7,782 nucleotides of DNA from Alphaproteobacteria bacterium. GTDB taxonomy: Bacteria; Pseudomonadota; Alphaproteobacteria; Micropepsales; Micropepsaceae. Every line of letters begins with the position of its first letter. Positions within the stretch are counted from its first letter, which is position 1. The stretch covers positions 1-7,782 of the forward strand of contig JAFKFF010000058.1 in assembly GCA_017307315.1 (NCBI GenBank). Direction: 5' to 3'. Made by a program: the position numbers and the translations under genes. Of the stretch, positions 1-6,346 are shown piece by piece. A model generated the notes under the pieces. It saw nothing but the letters and a program-made list of their open reading frames with translations, had not been told where the DNA came from and made no database searches.

Positions 1-267
1 CCGCGCCATGGCGGCGAATTCCGCGCAGCCTTCCAGGCCGATGGCGTCATGGCCCAGCGCGGCGAAATTCTTCAGGTCGCGGCCGGGGCCGCAGCCCACA
101 TCCAGGATGGCGAAAGGCGGCTCGCCCTCGATGGCGGCAAGGAGGGCGCCGATATTCTGGCTGACATCGTGGTCGCGCGTGCCCTCGTGAAACGCTTCCG
201 CCCGCCCCGTGTAATCGGCCAGGGTGCGCGCCGCGATGTCCTCGAGCGAATTCTGGGGCGCGGACAT
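1..267 (-). CDS. Class I SAM-dependent methyltransferase (3' end outside the window)
   Basis: The 89 codons visible here, read on the minus strand from the ATG at 267-265, stay open to the window edge, so the C-terminal part is missing. Residues 53-65 (FAILDVGCGPGRD) are a textbook motif I, the glycine-rich SAM-binding loop of Rossmann-fold methyltransferases. The acidic residue closing the second strand is probably E79 in 'AIGLEG'. The preceding 50 residues form the usual helical cap, including 'YTGRAEAFHEGTRDHD'. A strong Shine-Dalgarno (GAGGAGAAAGAGG on the minus strand) lies directly before the ATG and fixes the start. The gene begins 11 bp after the stop of the TPR/oxygenase gene, so the two are very likely cotranscribed. 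The methyl acceptor cannot be told from this part. The family call is firm; the substrate is unknown. Confidence 0.88.
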   Translation of the reverse strand, partial: MSAPQNSLEDIAARTLADYTGRAEAFHEGTRDHDVSQNIGALLAAIEGEPPFAILDVGCGPGRDLKNFAALGHDAIGLEGCAEFAAMAR

Positions 268-278
268 CCTCTTTCTCC

Positions 279-2060
279 TCAGCCGCCGAAAAAGGCGCGG
301 CGGCCGTACAGCATGGTGACGTTGGTGCGCCGGTTCTCATAGCCTTCGCGGAAGACGATCTTGTCGGTCTCGTGGAAGAGATCGGAATCGAAGATCACCG
401 CCCGGTTGGCGCGATGGGGAACCACGATCGGCTTGGCGCCTTTTTCCGCCAGGAAGGCGCGGATCGCCGCTTCGTCGGTGTTGTAGCGGGTGAAATTCCA
501 GTCCAGCGGCGCTTTCACGTCCCACACCACCAGCCCGCCGGTGCCCGGATCCAGGCTGGCATCCTTGGGCGCGATCCAGAAATTCACATTCACCGCCGCC
601 TGGTCGGCATGCATGGGAATGCCCGTGAGGCTGCTGTCATACTTGAAGCCCCAGGTGCGGCGCAGGCCGTGATCGCCGATCACGGTGGGAAAGACCTCGC
701 GCAATTCGTCGGCGATCTGGGCCAGCAGCGGACAGGCGAAGCCGGTTTCCGGCATCGCGCCCAGATAGCCGTTTTTGTAAGGGCGCCGCCACATGGTCGA
801 ACCGCGGCAGAAACGCCGAAGGCCCTCGAGCGCTTCCTCGGTGAGAAGATCGTCGATCACCACCAGGGGCGGATCGCTCTGCCGCCAGCGGATCGCGACG
901 TCCCTGGCATTGGCGGGATTGACGGCGGGGCCGGCGACGCGCGCGCCCGGCTCCAAGCGGAAACCGTCATCATTGATGCCATGCGCCGCCAGCCAGGCAC
1001 GCTGCTCGGCATCGTGACGCTGCTTGTGCGGCGGATCGCTTTCCTCGCCGACCGGCTTGTCGCCCAAAGTGTGTTCGGCGTGATGGCGATAGAGCGCCAT
1101 GCCTTCCTCGACGCGGCGGGCTTCGCACAGAATGGCGGCCTTGCGGGTGAGGGCGGGGGAATTGTCCTTGTCCAGCGCCAGCACCTTGTCCAAGGCCGCC
1201 AGCGCTTCGGGAAAATTTTGCGCGATCTGGAAATAGGCGGCGCGCTCCTGCCAGATATCGGCTTGGCTCTTGCCGGGCTCGGCCGCGCCGAACAGCTTTA
1301 TCGTCGCCAGCACGGCCGCGCGCCGCTCGGTCGCGACGGTCCCGCCCGGAGCGATCTCCAGCGCGGTGTCGAAGCTTTCCAGCGCTTCCTCGAAACGCTG
1401 CTGGCCCATCAGGGCCGAGCCGCGGCCGATCCAGGCGCTCGCCTGGCGCGGCGAAAGCGCGATGGCCTTGTCGAAACTGTCCACCGCCTGCGCAAACAGG
1501 CCCTGCATGTGCAAGGCGGTGCCGCGGTTCAGGCGCGCCTGCAGATGACCCGGCGCCAGGGCGAGGGCGCGGTCATAGCTGGCGACTGCTTCGGCGGGGC
1601 GCGCGGATTGCTGCAGCGCAACGCCGCGATTGACCCAGGCGTCGACGGCCCCCGGCGCCAGCGCCACCACCTGGTCGAAGGCGGTCGCGGCACGCTGGCA
1701 ACGCCCCTGCTGCAGCAGCACCAGTGCCTTGTTGTAAAGTGCGTCCGCATGGGTGGGGATTCGCGCCAGCACCAGCTCGAAGGAGGCCAGCGCCTCGTCG
1801 TGCCGGCCCTTTGCCCCCAGAAGCACGCCCTTGAGGACAAGCGCCTCGCTCGCGCCCGGATCGATCGCCAGCGCCGCGGCGACGGAGGCGAGAGCGTCGT
1901 CCTGTCGCCGCTGCTGAAACTGCAGCAGCGCCAGGCGGTATTGCAACTGGGCGTTCGGAGGCGCCTCTTTCGCCACGCGGCGGTACAATTTTTCGGCATC
2001 CGCCAGCCGGCCGTCGCGGTGCAGCGCTTGGGCCTGATGGAGCATCGTCTGCAAGGTCAT
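279..2060 (-). CDS. TPR-repeat protein with C-terminal 2-oxoglutarate/Fe(II) oxygenase domain
   Basis: This 593-residue protein has two parts. Residues about 4-330 are tandem TPR units of about 34 residues, with recurring A/G/Y/P positions such as 'GRLADAEKLYRRVAKEAPP' and 'GRHDEALASFELVLARIP'; these usually bind protein partners. Residues about 398-588 look like a double-stranded beta-helix oxygenase domain. H484 and D486 ('MHADQ') and H563 ('DLFHETD') form an HxD...H iron triad, and R577/R578 could bind the 2-oxoglutarate carboxylate. TPR plus a prolyl-hydroxylase-like oxygenase is a known architecture, suggesting hydroxylation of a protein or small molecule recruited through the TPRs. The target is unknown. 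No signal peptide or membrane segment is seen, so it is probably cytoplasmic. The ATG at 2060 has no strong Shine-Dalgarno; M6 is a possible alternative start. A methyltransferase gene follows in the same operon. Confidence 0.88.
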   Translation of the reverse strand: MTLQTMLHQAQALHRDGRLADAEKLYRRVAKEAPPNAQLQYRLALLQFQQRRQDDALASVAAALAIDPGASEALVLKGVLLGAKGRHDEALASFELVLARIPTHADALYNKALVLLQQGRCQRAATAFDQVVALAPGAVDAWVNRGVALQQSARPAEAVASYDRALALAPGHLQARLNRGTALHMQGLFAQAVDSFDKAIALSPRQASAWIGRGSALMGQQRFEEALESFDTALEIAPGGTVATERRAAVLATIKLFGAAEPGKSQADIWQERAAYFQIAQNFPEALAALDKVLALDKDNSPALTRKAAILCEARRVEEGMALYRHHAEHTLGDKPVGEESDPPHKQRHDAEQRAWLAAHGINDDGFRLEPGARVAGPAVNPANARDVAIRWRQSDPPLVVIDDLLTEEALEGLRRFCRGSTMWRRPYKNGYLGAMPETGFACPLLAQIADELREVFPTVIGDHGLRRTWGFKYDSSLTGIPMHADQAAVNVNFWIAPKDASLDPGTGGLVVWDVKAPLDWNFTRYNTDEAAIRAFLAEKGAKPIVVPHRANRAVIFDSDLFHETDKIVFREGYENRRTNVTMLYGRRAFFGG

Positions 2061-2169
2061 GGCGGCACGCTATCTCAGCCCGGGACCAAAACAAATCGTC
2101 CCCGCGCCCATGCCCATCTTGACCGGCGCCGGCGGGGCGCCCATCTCGAAGGTTTCGCCGGAGGTCAGG

Positions 2170-2553
2170 ATGAACGACAAGCCCGTGAAAATCCCAGGTC
2201 CCGATCACCCCATCATCATCACCGCCAATCCCAACCGGGTGATCGTGCGGGCCGGCGGCCGGGTGATCGCCGATACCAGGCGGGCGCTCCTCCTGCGCGA
2301 GGCCAGCTATCCCGGCGTGAATTACATTCCCCGCGCCGATGCCGACATGTCGCTGCTGGAGCGCAGCGATCACGCCACCTATTGCCCCTACAAGGGCGAT
2401 TGCGGCTATTTCAGCATTCCCGCGGGCGGGGAGAAATCCCGCAACGCGGTGTGGAGCTATGAAAATCCGTATGGGGCGGTGGCGTCGATCAAAGGCTATC
2501 TGGCCTTTTATCCCGACCGCATCGATGGCATGGAAGAGCGGCCGGAAGGATAG
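2170..2553 (+). CDS. DUF427 domain protein
   Basis: This 127-residue soluble protein carries the hallmarks of the DUF427 family: 'NRVIVRAGGRVIADT' (22-36), 'YIPRADADMSLLERS' (52-66), the highly conserved CPYKG at 72-76, 'AVWSYENP' (93-100) and 'GYLAFYPDRI' (109-118). The family is small, widespread in bacteria and fungi, and its biochemical role is not established. The frame is open back to 2059, but the ATG at 2170 is preferred because GGAGGT lies at 2160-2165 just before it and the family homology starts after it. The upstream codons would overlap the start of the divergent TPR gene. The AraC-type regulator begins 10 bp after the stop, suggesting a shared transcript. Confidence 0.9.
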   Translation: MNDKPVKIPGPDHPIIITANPNRVIVRAGGRVIADTRRALLLREASYPGVNYIPRADADMSLLERSDHATYCPYKGDCGYFSIPAGGEKSRNAVWSYENPYGAVASIKGYLAFYPDRIDGMEERPEG

Positions 2554-2563
2554 GATTTCCCGC

Positions 2564-3394
2564 GTGAGCGATTTCGCCGTCCGCACGCTGTTGCGCACCC
2601 GGAGCCTGACGGTGCGCGACGTGGCCTGCGCGGGCCAGTGCCGCCATCAGAGCGCGGAGGAATGCGCCGGCGCCACGGAACTGGTGTTTCCCTATCGCGG
2701 CATCTTCGCCCGGCATCTGGGCCGCGACCAGGCGGTGGGCGAGGCCAATCAGGTCCTTTTCTTCAATGCCGCCGAATCCTATCGCGTCAGCCATCCGGTG
2801 GCGGGCGGCGATGCGTCGCTGTCCTTGAGCATCCGGGAAGATTTGCTGCGCGAGATCGCGCCTCCGCCGCTGCTGCAAAGGGGCGCGGGGCTTGCGTTCC
2901 GGCGCCAGCGCCAGCGCATCGATGCGCGCAGCCAGGCGCTGGTGGCGCTGCTGCGTCACGGTCTTGCGCAAGGCACGGCGCAAGCCCTGGAGGCCGAAAG
3001 CCTGGCGCTGACCCTGGTGCAGCGGGCGCTGGGACCGCGCACCAGCCATGCCGCCGAGGCCGGAATCGCGCCTCAGCGCCTGGCCGACCGGGTCAAGCTG
3101 GTGCTGGCGTCGGACCTGTCGCGCCGCTTGACCTTGGGCGAAATCGCCGCCGCAGTGGGCGGCTCGCCGGTCTATCTCACCCAGGTGTTCCGCAAGGTCG
3201 AAGGCATGCCGCTTTACCGCTATCAGCTGCGGCTGCGGCTGGCGCGGGCCCTCGACCTGTTGCCGCGCTACGAAGACCTCACCCAGCTGGGCCTGGATCT
3301 GGGCTTCTCCAGCCACAGCCATTTCAGCGCCGCCTTCCGCGAAGCCTATGGCCGCTCGCCGTCGGAATTCCGCCGTTCGGCGCTGGCGCATTAG
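2564..3394 (+). CDS. AraC-family transcriptional regulator
   Basis: This 276-residue protein has an N-terminal sensor region (about 1-160) and a C-terminal AraC DNA-binding domain (about 170-272). The first helix-turn-helix is about 190-211 ('LTLGEIAAAVGGSPVYLTQ') and the second about 238-262 ('LTQLGLDLGFSSHSHFSA'), ending with the typical 'AYGRSPSEFRR'. The N-terminal half contains 'LVFPYRGIFARHLG' and 'FFNAAESYRVSHPVAGGD', a cupin-like pattern familiar from one AraC subgroup, plus clustered C22, C26, H28 and C34. The GTG at 2564 is chosen because AGGA sits 8 nt before it and it starts 10 bp after the DUF427 stop. An ATG at 2525 is possible but would overlap that gene. It may regulate the adjacent mini-protein and hydrolase genes; this is inferred only from position, and the ligand is unknown. 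Confidence 0.88.
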   Translation: MSDFAVRTLLRTRSLTVRDVACAGQCRHQSAEECAGATELVFPYRGIFARHLGRDQAVGEANQVLFFNAAESYRVSHPVAGGDASLSLSIREDLLREIAPPPLLQRGAGLAFRRQRQRIDARSQALVALLRHGLAQGTAQALEAESLALTLVQRALGPRTSHAAEAGIAPQRLADRVKLVLASDLSRRLTLGEIAAAVGGSPVYLTQVFRKVEGMPLYRYQLRLRLARALDLLPRYEDLTQLGLDLGFSSHSHFSAAFREAYGRSPSEFRRSALAH

Positions 3395-3424
3395 GGCGCG
3401 CGAAAAACGCTAAAGATCCTGATA

Positions 3425-3451
3425 GCGGCCCTTGGCCGCGCGATGGTTTTT
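3425..3451 (+). terminator. GC hairpin and T-run after the AraC gene, possible weak terminator
   Basis: GCGGCC (3425-3430) pairs perfectly with GGCCGC (3434-3439) across a CTT loop, and five T residues follow at 3447-3451. The seven bases between stem and T-run are atypical for an intrinsic terminator, so this may be only a hairpin. It lies in the 93 bp between the AraC gene and the Cys-rich mini-gene, the longest gap in the middle cluster. Confidence 0.3.
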
Positions 3452-3487
3452 CTCCTCACCGAAACCGAATGAGGAAGGAGACCGGTC

Positions 3488-3640
3488 ATGACCGAACGAA
3501 GCTGCGCCGCCTGCGATTGCGCCCTCGAGGGCGAAGCGATCCAGGTCACCATCGCCGGCCAGGTGGTGGAAGTCTGCTGCGAGGAGTGCGCCGAACGGTT
3601 GCGCGAAGCCAAGGCGTCGGCCTTGCGCGGGGAGGGCTGA
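3488..3640 (+). CDS. 50-residue Cys-rich putative metal-binding mini-protein (YHS/TRASH-like)
   Basis: The protein begins MTERSCAACDCALEG and has cysteines at 6, 9, 11, 30, 31 and 34. The two knuckles, CxxC(D)C near the N-terminus and 'VCCEEC' 20 residues later, flank a short beta-hairpin ('AIQVTIAGQVVEV') and are followed by a helix ('AERLREAKASAL'). This layout resembles small treble-clef YHS/TRASH-type domains, which bind zinc or other soft metals. The call rests on cysteine spacing, not on a named family match. A strong AGGAAGGAGA stretch ends 6 nt before the ATG. The stop lies 4 bp before the hydrolase start, implying translational coupling. C/G third-position use matches its neighbours, supporting a real gene. 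Possible roles are metal sensing, metal delivery or a structural partner; none can be chosen from the sequence. Confidence 0.8.
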   Translation: MTERSCAACDCALEGEAIQVTIAGQVVEVCCEECAERLREAKASALRGEG

Positions 3641-3644
3641 AGCC

Positions 3645-4484
3645 ATGTCCAAGACCGTCAAGACGGCTTCGGGCACCATCGCTTACGCGGAACGGGGGCA
3701 AGGGCCCGTCGCGCTGTTCGTGCATGGCGTGCTCCTCAACAAGCATCTGTGGCGCCATCAGCTCGATGGGCTGTCCGACATCCGCCGCTGCATCGCGCCC
3801 GATCTTCTGGCCCATGGCGGCACCGAGGCCGCGCCGGGCGCCGATCTGTCCGTCACCGCCAATGCGCGGATGTTGCGGGAATTCCTGGACGCGCTCGCGA
3901 TCGACCGGGTCGATCTGGTGGGCAATGACAGCGGCGGCGGCATCGCGCAGATTTTCGCCAGCCTTTATCCCGAGCGCGTCAGAAGCCTGACGCTCACCGA
4001 TTGCGACGCCCATGACAATTGGCCGCCGCAAGCCTTCAAGCCGTTCCTGGCGATGGCGGCGGCGGGTGGATTGCGCGACACGCTGAACGCGATGCTGAAC
4101 GACAAGAGCATCTATCGCTCGCCGGCAGCGCTGGGACCGGCCTATGAGGATGCGAACACGCTCAGCGACGCCGACATCGAAACCTATCTGCGCCCGCTGG
4201 TGGCATCCGACCAGAGGCTGAAGGATTTCGAGCGCTTCCTGGCTGCGTTCGACAACAAGCACACTTTGGCCATCGAGGACGGTCTGAAGAAATTGAAGGC
4301 GCCGACCCTGATCGTGTGGGGGACCGACGATGTCTATTTCGGGGTCGAATGGGCGCGCTGGCTGGCCGGTACCATTCCCGGCACGAAGCGAATGGTGGAA
4401 TTGACAGGCGCGCGCATCTTTTTCCCCGAGGAAAGGGCCGATGTCTTCAACCGCGAGCTTCGCGCCCATTGGCAAGGCGATTAG
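3645..4484 (+). CDS. Alpha/beta-fold hydrolase with Asp nucleophile elbow
   Basis: This 279-residue protein has the normal length and order of an alpha/beta hydrolase: 'VALFVHGVLLNKHLW' (22-36) with the HG oxyanion-hole motif at H27-G28, 'APDLLAHGGT' (51-60), nucleophile elbow 'LVGNDSGGGIAQ' (91-102), cap region about 125-210 and 'TLIVWGTDD' (221-229) carrying the likely acid (D228/D229). Aligning GNDSGG with the elbow of haloalkane dehalogenases and epoxide hydrolases makes D95 the nucleophile. The place where the catalytic His is expected, in the usual 'GAGHF' turn, reads 'TGARIFFPEE' (254-263), with Ile258 instead. It may be a dehalogenase-like subfamily using another base, or an inactive relative. 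GGAGGG at 3631-3636, 8 nt upstream, supports the start. No signal peptide is seen. The substrate is unknown. Confidence 0.88.
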   Translation: MSKTVKTASGTIAYAERGQGPVALFVHGVLLNKHLWRHQLDGLSDIRRCIAPDLLAHGGTEAAPGADLSVTANARMLREFLDALAIDRVDLVGNDSGGGIAQIFASLYPERVRSLTLTDCDAHDNWPPQAFKPFLAMAAAGGLRDTLNAMLNDKSIYRSPAALGPAYEDANTLSDADIETYLRPLVASDQRLKDFERFLAAFDNKHTLAIEDGLKKLKAPTLIVWGTDDVYFGVEWARWLAGTIPGTKRMVELTGARIFFPEERADVFNRELRAHWQGD

Positions 4485-4511
4485 TCTGCGGCCGAGAAGG
4501 CGAGGAAGACG

Positions 4512-5021
4512 ATGCTGCAGATTTTTTTGGAGCGGATGGAAAGCCCGGTCGGGCAGGTGATCCTGGGCGCCGACGCGCGGGGCGCGCTGCGCGTGCTGGA
4601 TTTCGCGGATTACGAAACCCGCATGCACCGCCTCCTGCAGCGCCAATACGGCAAGAACGGCTTTGCGCTCGAGGAGGCGCGGGCGTCCTCGCCCGCCGCC
4701 GCCGTCCTTGCCCGCTATTTCGCGGGCGATGTGAAGGCGATCGACCGGCTCAAGGTCGCCCATGGCGGCACGGACTTCCAGCGCAAGGTCTGGGCCGCGC
4801 TGCGTGACATCCCGGCTCGCGCCACCACGACCTATGGCGCGCTGGCCGCGCGGCTGGGGATGGCGAACGCGGCGCGGGCGGTGGGGCTGGCCAATGGCGC
4901 CAATCCCATCGCCATCGTGGTGCCCTGCCATCGCGTGGTCGGCGCCGACGGTACGCTCACCGGTTATGGCGGCGGGCTCGCCCGCAAGCGCTGGCTGCTG
5001 GCGCACGAGGCTGGGGCTTAG
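4512..5021 (+). CDS. ogt: Methylated-DNA--[protein]-cysteine S-methyltransferase
   Basis: This suicide repair protein transfers the alkyl group from O6-alkylguanine (and O4-alkylthymine) in DNA to its own cysteine. The 169-residue length suits a stand-alone Ogt rather than the longer Ada fusion. The active-site motif PCHRVV is at 138-143, with C139 as acceptor. It is preceded by the DNA-binding 'RAVGLANGANP' (122-132), and the helix-turn-helix region 'TTYGALAARLGMANA' (106-120) is also typical. 'GYGGGLARKRWLL' (151-163) and E166 follow as in the family. The N-terminal domain begins 'MLQIFLERMESPVGQVIL'. GAGGAAG lies just before the ATG. It starts 27 bp after the hydrolase stop, suggesting readthrough from the same transcript. 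Nothing unusual is visible in the catalytic residues. Confidence 0.95.
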   Translation: MLQIFLERMESPVGQVILGADARGALRVLDFADYETRMHRLLQRQYGKNGFALEEARASSPAAAVLARYFAGDVKAIDRLKVAHGGTDFQRKVWAALRDIPARATTTYGALAARLGMANAARAVGLANGANPIAIVVPCHRVVGADGTLTGYGGGLARKRWLLAHEAGA

Positions 5022-5049
5022 ACGGCACGCTGTTCCGTTCCGGGACGGT

Positions 5050-5063
5050 CCGGCGGGAGCCGG
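5050..5063 (+). repeat. GC hairpin downstream of ogt
   Basis: CCGGC (5050-5054) pairs with GCCGG (5059-5063) across a GGGA tetraloop. No T-run follows, so it is not a classical intrinsic terminator. It may mark the transcript end only weakly, or play no role. Confidence 0.3.
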
Positions 5064-5076
5064 CCATGGCACGCTT

Positions 5077-5105
5077 CGTGAAATTGCTCGTGACGGAATT
5101 TCACG
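5077..5105. promoter_or_regulatory. Perfect 9-bp inverted repeat before the secreted-protein gene
   Basis: CGTGAAATT (5077-5085) and AATTTCACG (5097-5105) are perfect inverted arms with an 11-bp spacer, so the arm centres are 20 bp apart, about two helical turns. A third CGTGA lies inside at 5089-5093, giving CGTGA-type half-sites at 5077, 5089 and (inverted) 5101, exactly 12 bp apart. The element lies 26 bp before the ATG at 5132. It could be a protein operator or an RNA stem in the leader. The AT-rich arms stand out from the GC-rich surroundings. Confidence 0.55.
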
Positions 5106-5131
5106 CCTGCCCGGGGCGTCAGGAGCGCTGC

Positions 5132-6118
5132 ATGTCCACCAAGACCGCACATTTGCTCACCTCTGCGCTGGTCTCGGCCGCCATGATCGGCACGCCGCTG
5201 GCGGCGGAAGCCGGCGGCATGTCCCATATGGGATCACATGGCGGCCATGTGCCGCGGGTTCCGCCGGTCTCGACCTGCGGGCCGGTCGGCCGTCCGCCCA
5301 GCGTCACCAATAACTATAATGTCTACAAGCGGACTTCGATCGAGAACAACATCAAGGTCTACAAGCCGGTGACGGTGAACAAGACCCTGAACGTCACCAC
5401 CAGCATCGACAACTCCAAGACCATCAACGTCACCAAGAATATCGATAACTCCAAGACGATCGACAATTCCAAGACTATCAGCATCAACAAGAGCATCGTG
5501 ATCAACAAGGGCGGGGATAATGTCTCCGTCAGCGCCGAGGCGTCCGCCCAGGCCTTTGCGTCCGCCAATGCGGCAAGCCTTGCGGGCGCGGTCGCCATCG
5601 GCGGCGGCTGGGCGCCGGAAGCGCCGGGCGCCTATGCCGGCGGCGATATCGGCACGCTCCAGGTGGAAACGCGGGCGCAATGCACCGTGCAGGAGGCGAC
5701 CATCGTCAAGTCCATCCATGCCGTCTGCGTCTCGGCGGAGGGTCATGAATTCCCCGCTTCCCACATGCTGGCCGACAGCTGGATCGCCAGCGGCTATGAA
5801 GGCGAAGTGGTGCGCTGCATCCCCGGATCGCATCTGAAGATCAGCATCGGCAAGGTGGTTCAGTCCGATCAGGGGTTGGCGGCGGGGATAACCGGCGGCG
5901 AAAGCCTGACCTGCGGCGCGCACGAAGCGCTGCGTCATTACAAGAACGGCCAGTTGAAATGCGCGGCCGCGGTGCCGGTGGTGGACTGCACGGAACGCAC
6001 CAATTTGCGCAAATACGGCACCGCCGATCTCTTCTTTTCCTATCGCGCCGAAGTCTGCCTGGAGACCCAGCAGGACTATTCGCAAGTCTCCTCGGCCGGG
6101 ATCGTGCGCAGACCCTAG
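5132..6118 (+). CDS. Secreted hexapeptide-repeat protein with Cys-rich C-terminal domain, function unknown
   Basis: No family was recognised for this 328-residue protein. Residues 1-27 form a Sec signal peptide (hydrophobic stretch about 8-24, probable cleavage after AEA at 25-27). After a Gly/His/Met-rich stretch (28-40), residues 58-127 form about twelve six-residue units, each starting with Ile or Val, such as IDNSKT at 92, 104 and 110, INVTKN at 98 and ISINKS at 116. One unit (88-91) lacks two residues. This suggests an extended beta or beta-solenoid structure. An Ala/Ser/Gly-rich linker (about 131-171) leads to a C-terminal region with cysteines at 184, 199, 229, 261, 277, 286 and 309, likely disulfide-bonded outside the cytoplasm. 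There is no C-terminal PEP-CTERM sorting signal. The ATG at 5132 has AGGAG 6 nt upstream; the upstream ATG at 5066 lacks a signal peptide. The neighbouring exopolysaccharide genes hint at a surface or matrix role. Confidence 0.85.
   Translation: MSTKTAHLLTSALVSAAMIGTPLAAEAGGMSHMGSHGGHVPRVPPVSTCGPVGRPPSVTNNYNVYKRTSIENNIKVYKPVTVNKTLNVTTSIDNSKTINVTKNIDNSKTIDNSKTISINKSIVINKGGDNVSVSAEASAQAFASANAASLAGAVAIGGGWAPEAPGAYAGGDIGTLQVETRAQCTVQEATIVKSIHAVCVSAEGHEFPASHMLADSWIASGYEGEVVRCIPGSHLKISIGKVVQSDQGLAAGITGGESLTCGAHEALRHYKNGQLKCAAAVPVVDCTERTNLRKYGTADLFFSYRAEVCLETQQDYSQVSSAGIVRRP
5303..5512 (+). repeat. Coding hexapeptide repeat array (about 12 units)
   Basis: Codons 58-127 of the secreted protein encode a register of six residues with I/V at position 1 and frequent N, S, T and K elsewhere. 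The best-conserved units start at nucleotides 5405, 5441 and 5459 and all encode IDNSKT. They use different synonymous codons (for example tcc/aag/acc against tcc/aag/acg), so the repeat is conserved more at protein than DNA level, arguing against a very recent slippage expansion. Confidence 0.75.
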
Positions 6119-6176
6119 AAGGATGGAACCGCCGGCGCGGAAACGCCTCTTTTTGCGGCAGGTTTTGCGGCGGCGG

Positions 6177-6197
6177 CGCGGAAGGGTTTTTTCCGCG
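6177..6197 (+). repeat. Perfect 7-bp hairpin downstream of the secreted-protein gene
   Basis: CGCGGAA (6177-6183) pairs with TTCCGCG (6191-6197) around a GGGTTTT loop. The T-run sits in the loop and 3' arm rather than after the stem, so it is not a classical terminator. It may still stabilise the 3' end of the upstream transcript. A weaker 4-bp stem followed by five T residues (6134-6137 with 6144-6147, T-run 6150-6154) lies just before it. Confidence 0.4.
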
Positions 6198-6346
6198 AAG
6201 GCCGAACCGTCATCATTCTGCTAACCATGCTTTGCCAAGATCTGCGAAAGCCTTCAGGAATTATTATACGATCTAAGTTGTAATGCCGCGGTGACAGTTT
6301 CCGGTCGCTGTTGGGGTTCAGGCTGGGCAGGGCAACCCTCGCATCC

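Noticed and set aside
2119..2147. TTGACC-N17-CATCTC as a sigma-70 promoter for the DUF427 gene
   Set aside because: The -35 is fair but the -10 is poor; with only 109 bp between divergent genes a promoter must exist nearby, but this match is too weak to call.
2059..2169. Upstream ATG at 2059 as the start of the DUF427 protein
   Set aside because: It overlaps the start codon of the divergent gene, has no ribosome site, and the added 37 residues show no family similarity; ATG 2170 has GGAGGT.
372..2462. Long plus-strand open frame (696 codons) opposite the TPR/oxygenase gene
   Set aside because: It is antisense to a protein with clear TPR and oxygenase motifs and its translation shows no domain; long shadow frames are expected in GC-rich DNA.
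5067..5088. TGGCACG followed by TTGCT as a sigma-54 promoter before the secreted-protein gene
   Set aside because: The -24 box is perfect but the TTGCT begins 10 bases later instead of 4, so the required GG-to-GC spacing is lost.
3546..5150. Long minus-strand open frame (534 codons) opposite the hydrolase and ogt genes
   Set aside because: The plus strand encodes two recognisable enzymes over the same span, and the minus-strand translation is Arg/Pro-rich without motifs.
5234..6085. Minus-strand open frame opposite the secreted repeat protein
   Set aside because: Its apparent D/V/G repeats are the mirror of the hexapeptide repeat; the plus frame has a ribosome site and signal peptide.
5132..6118. 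The secreted repeat protein as a PEP-CTERM exosortase substrate
   Set aside because: Its C-terminus ends SSAGIVRRP without a PEP motif, transmembrane helix or the usual basic tail arrangement.
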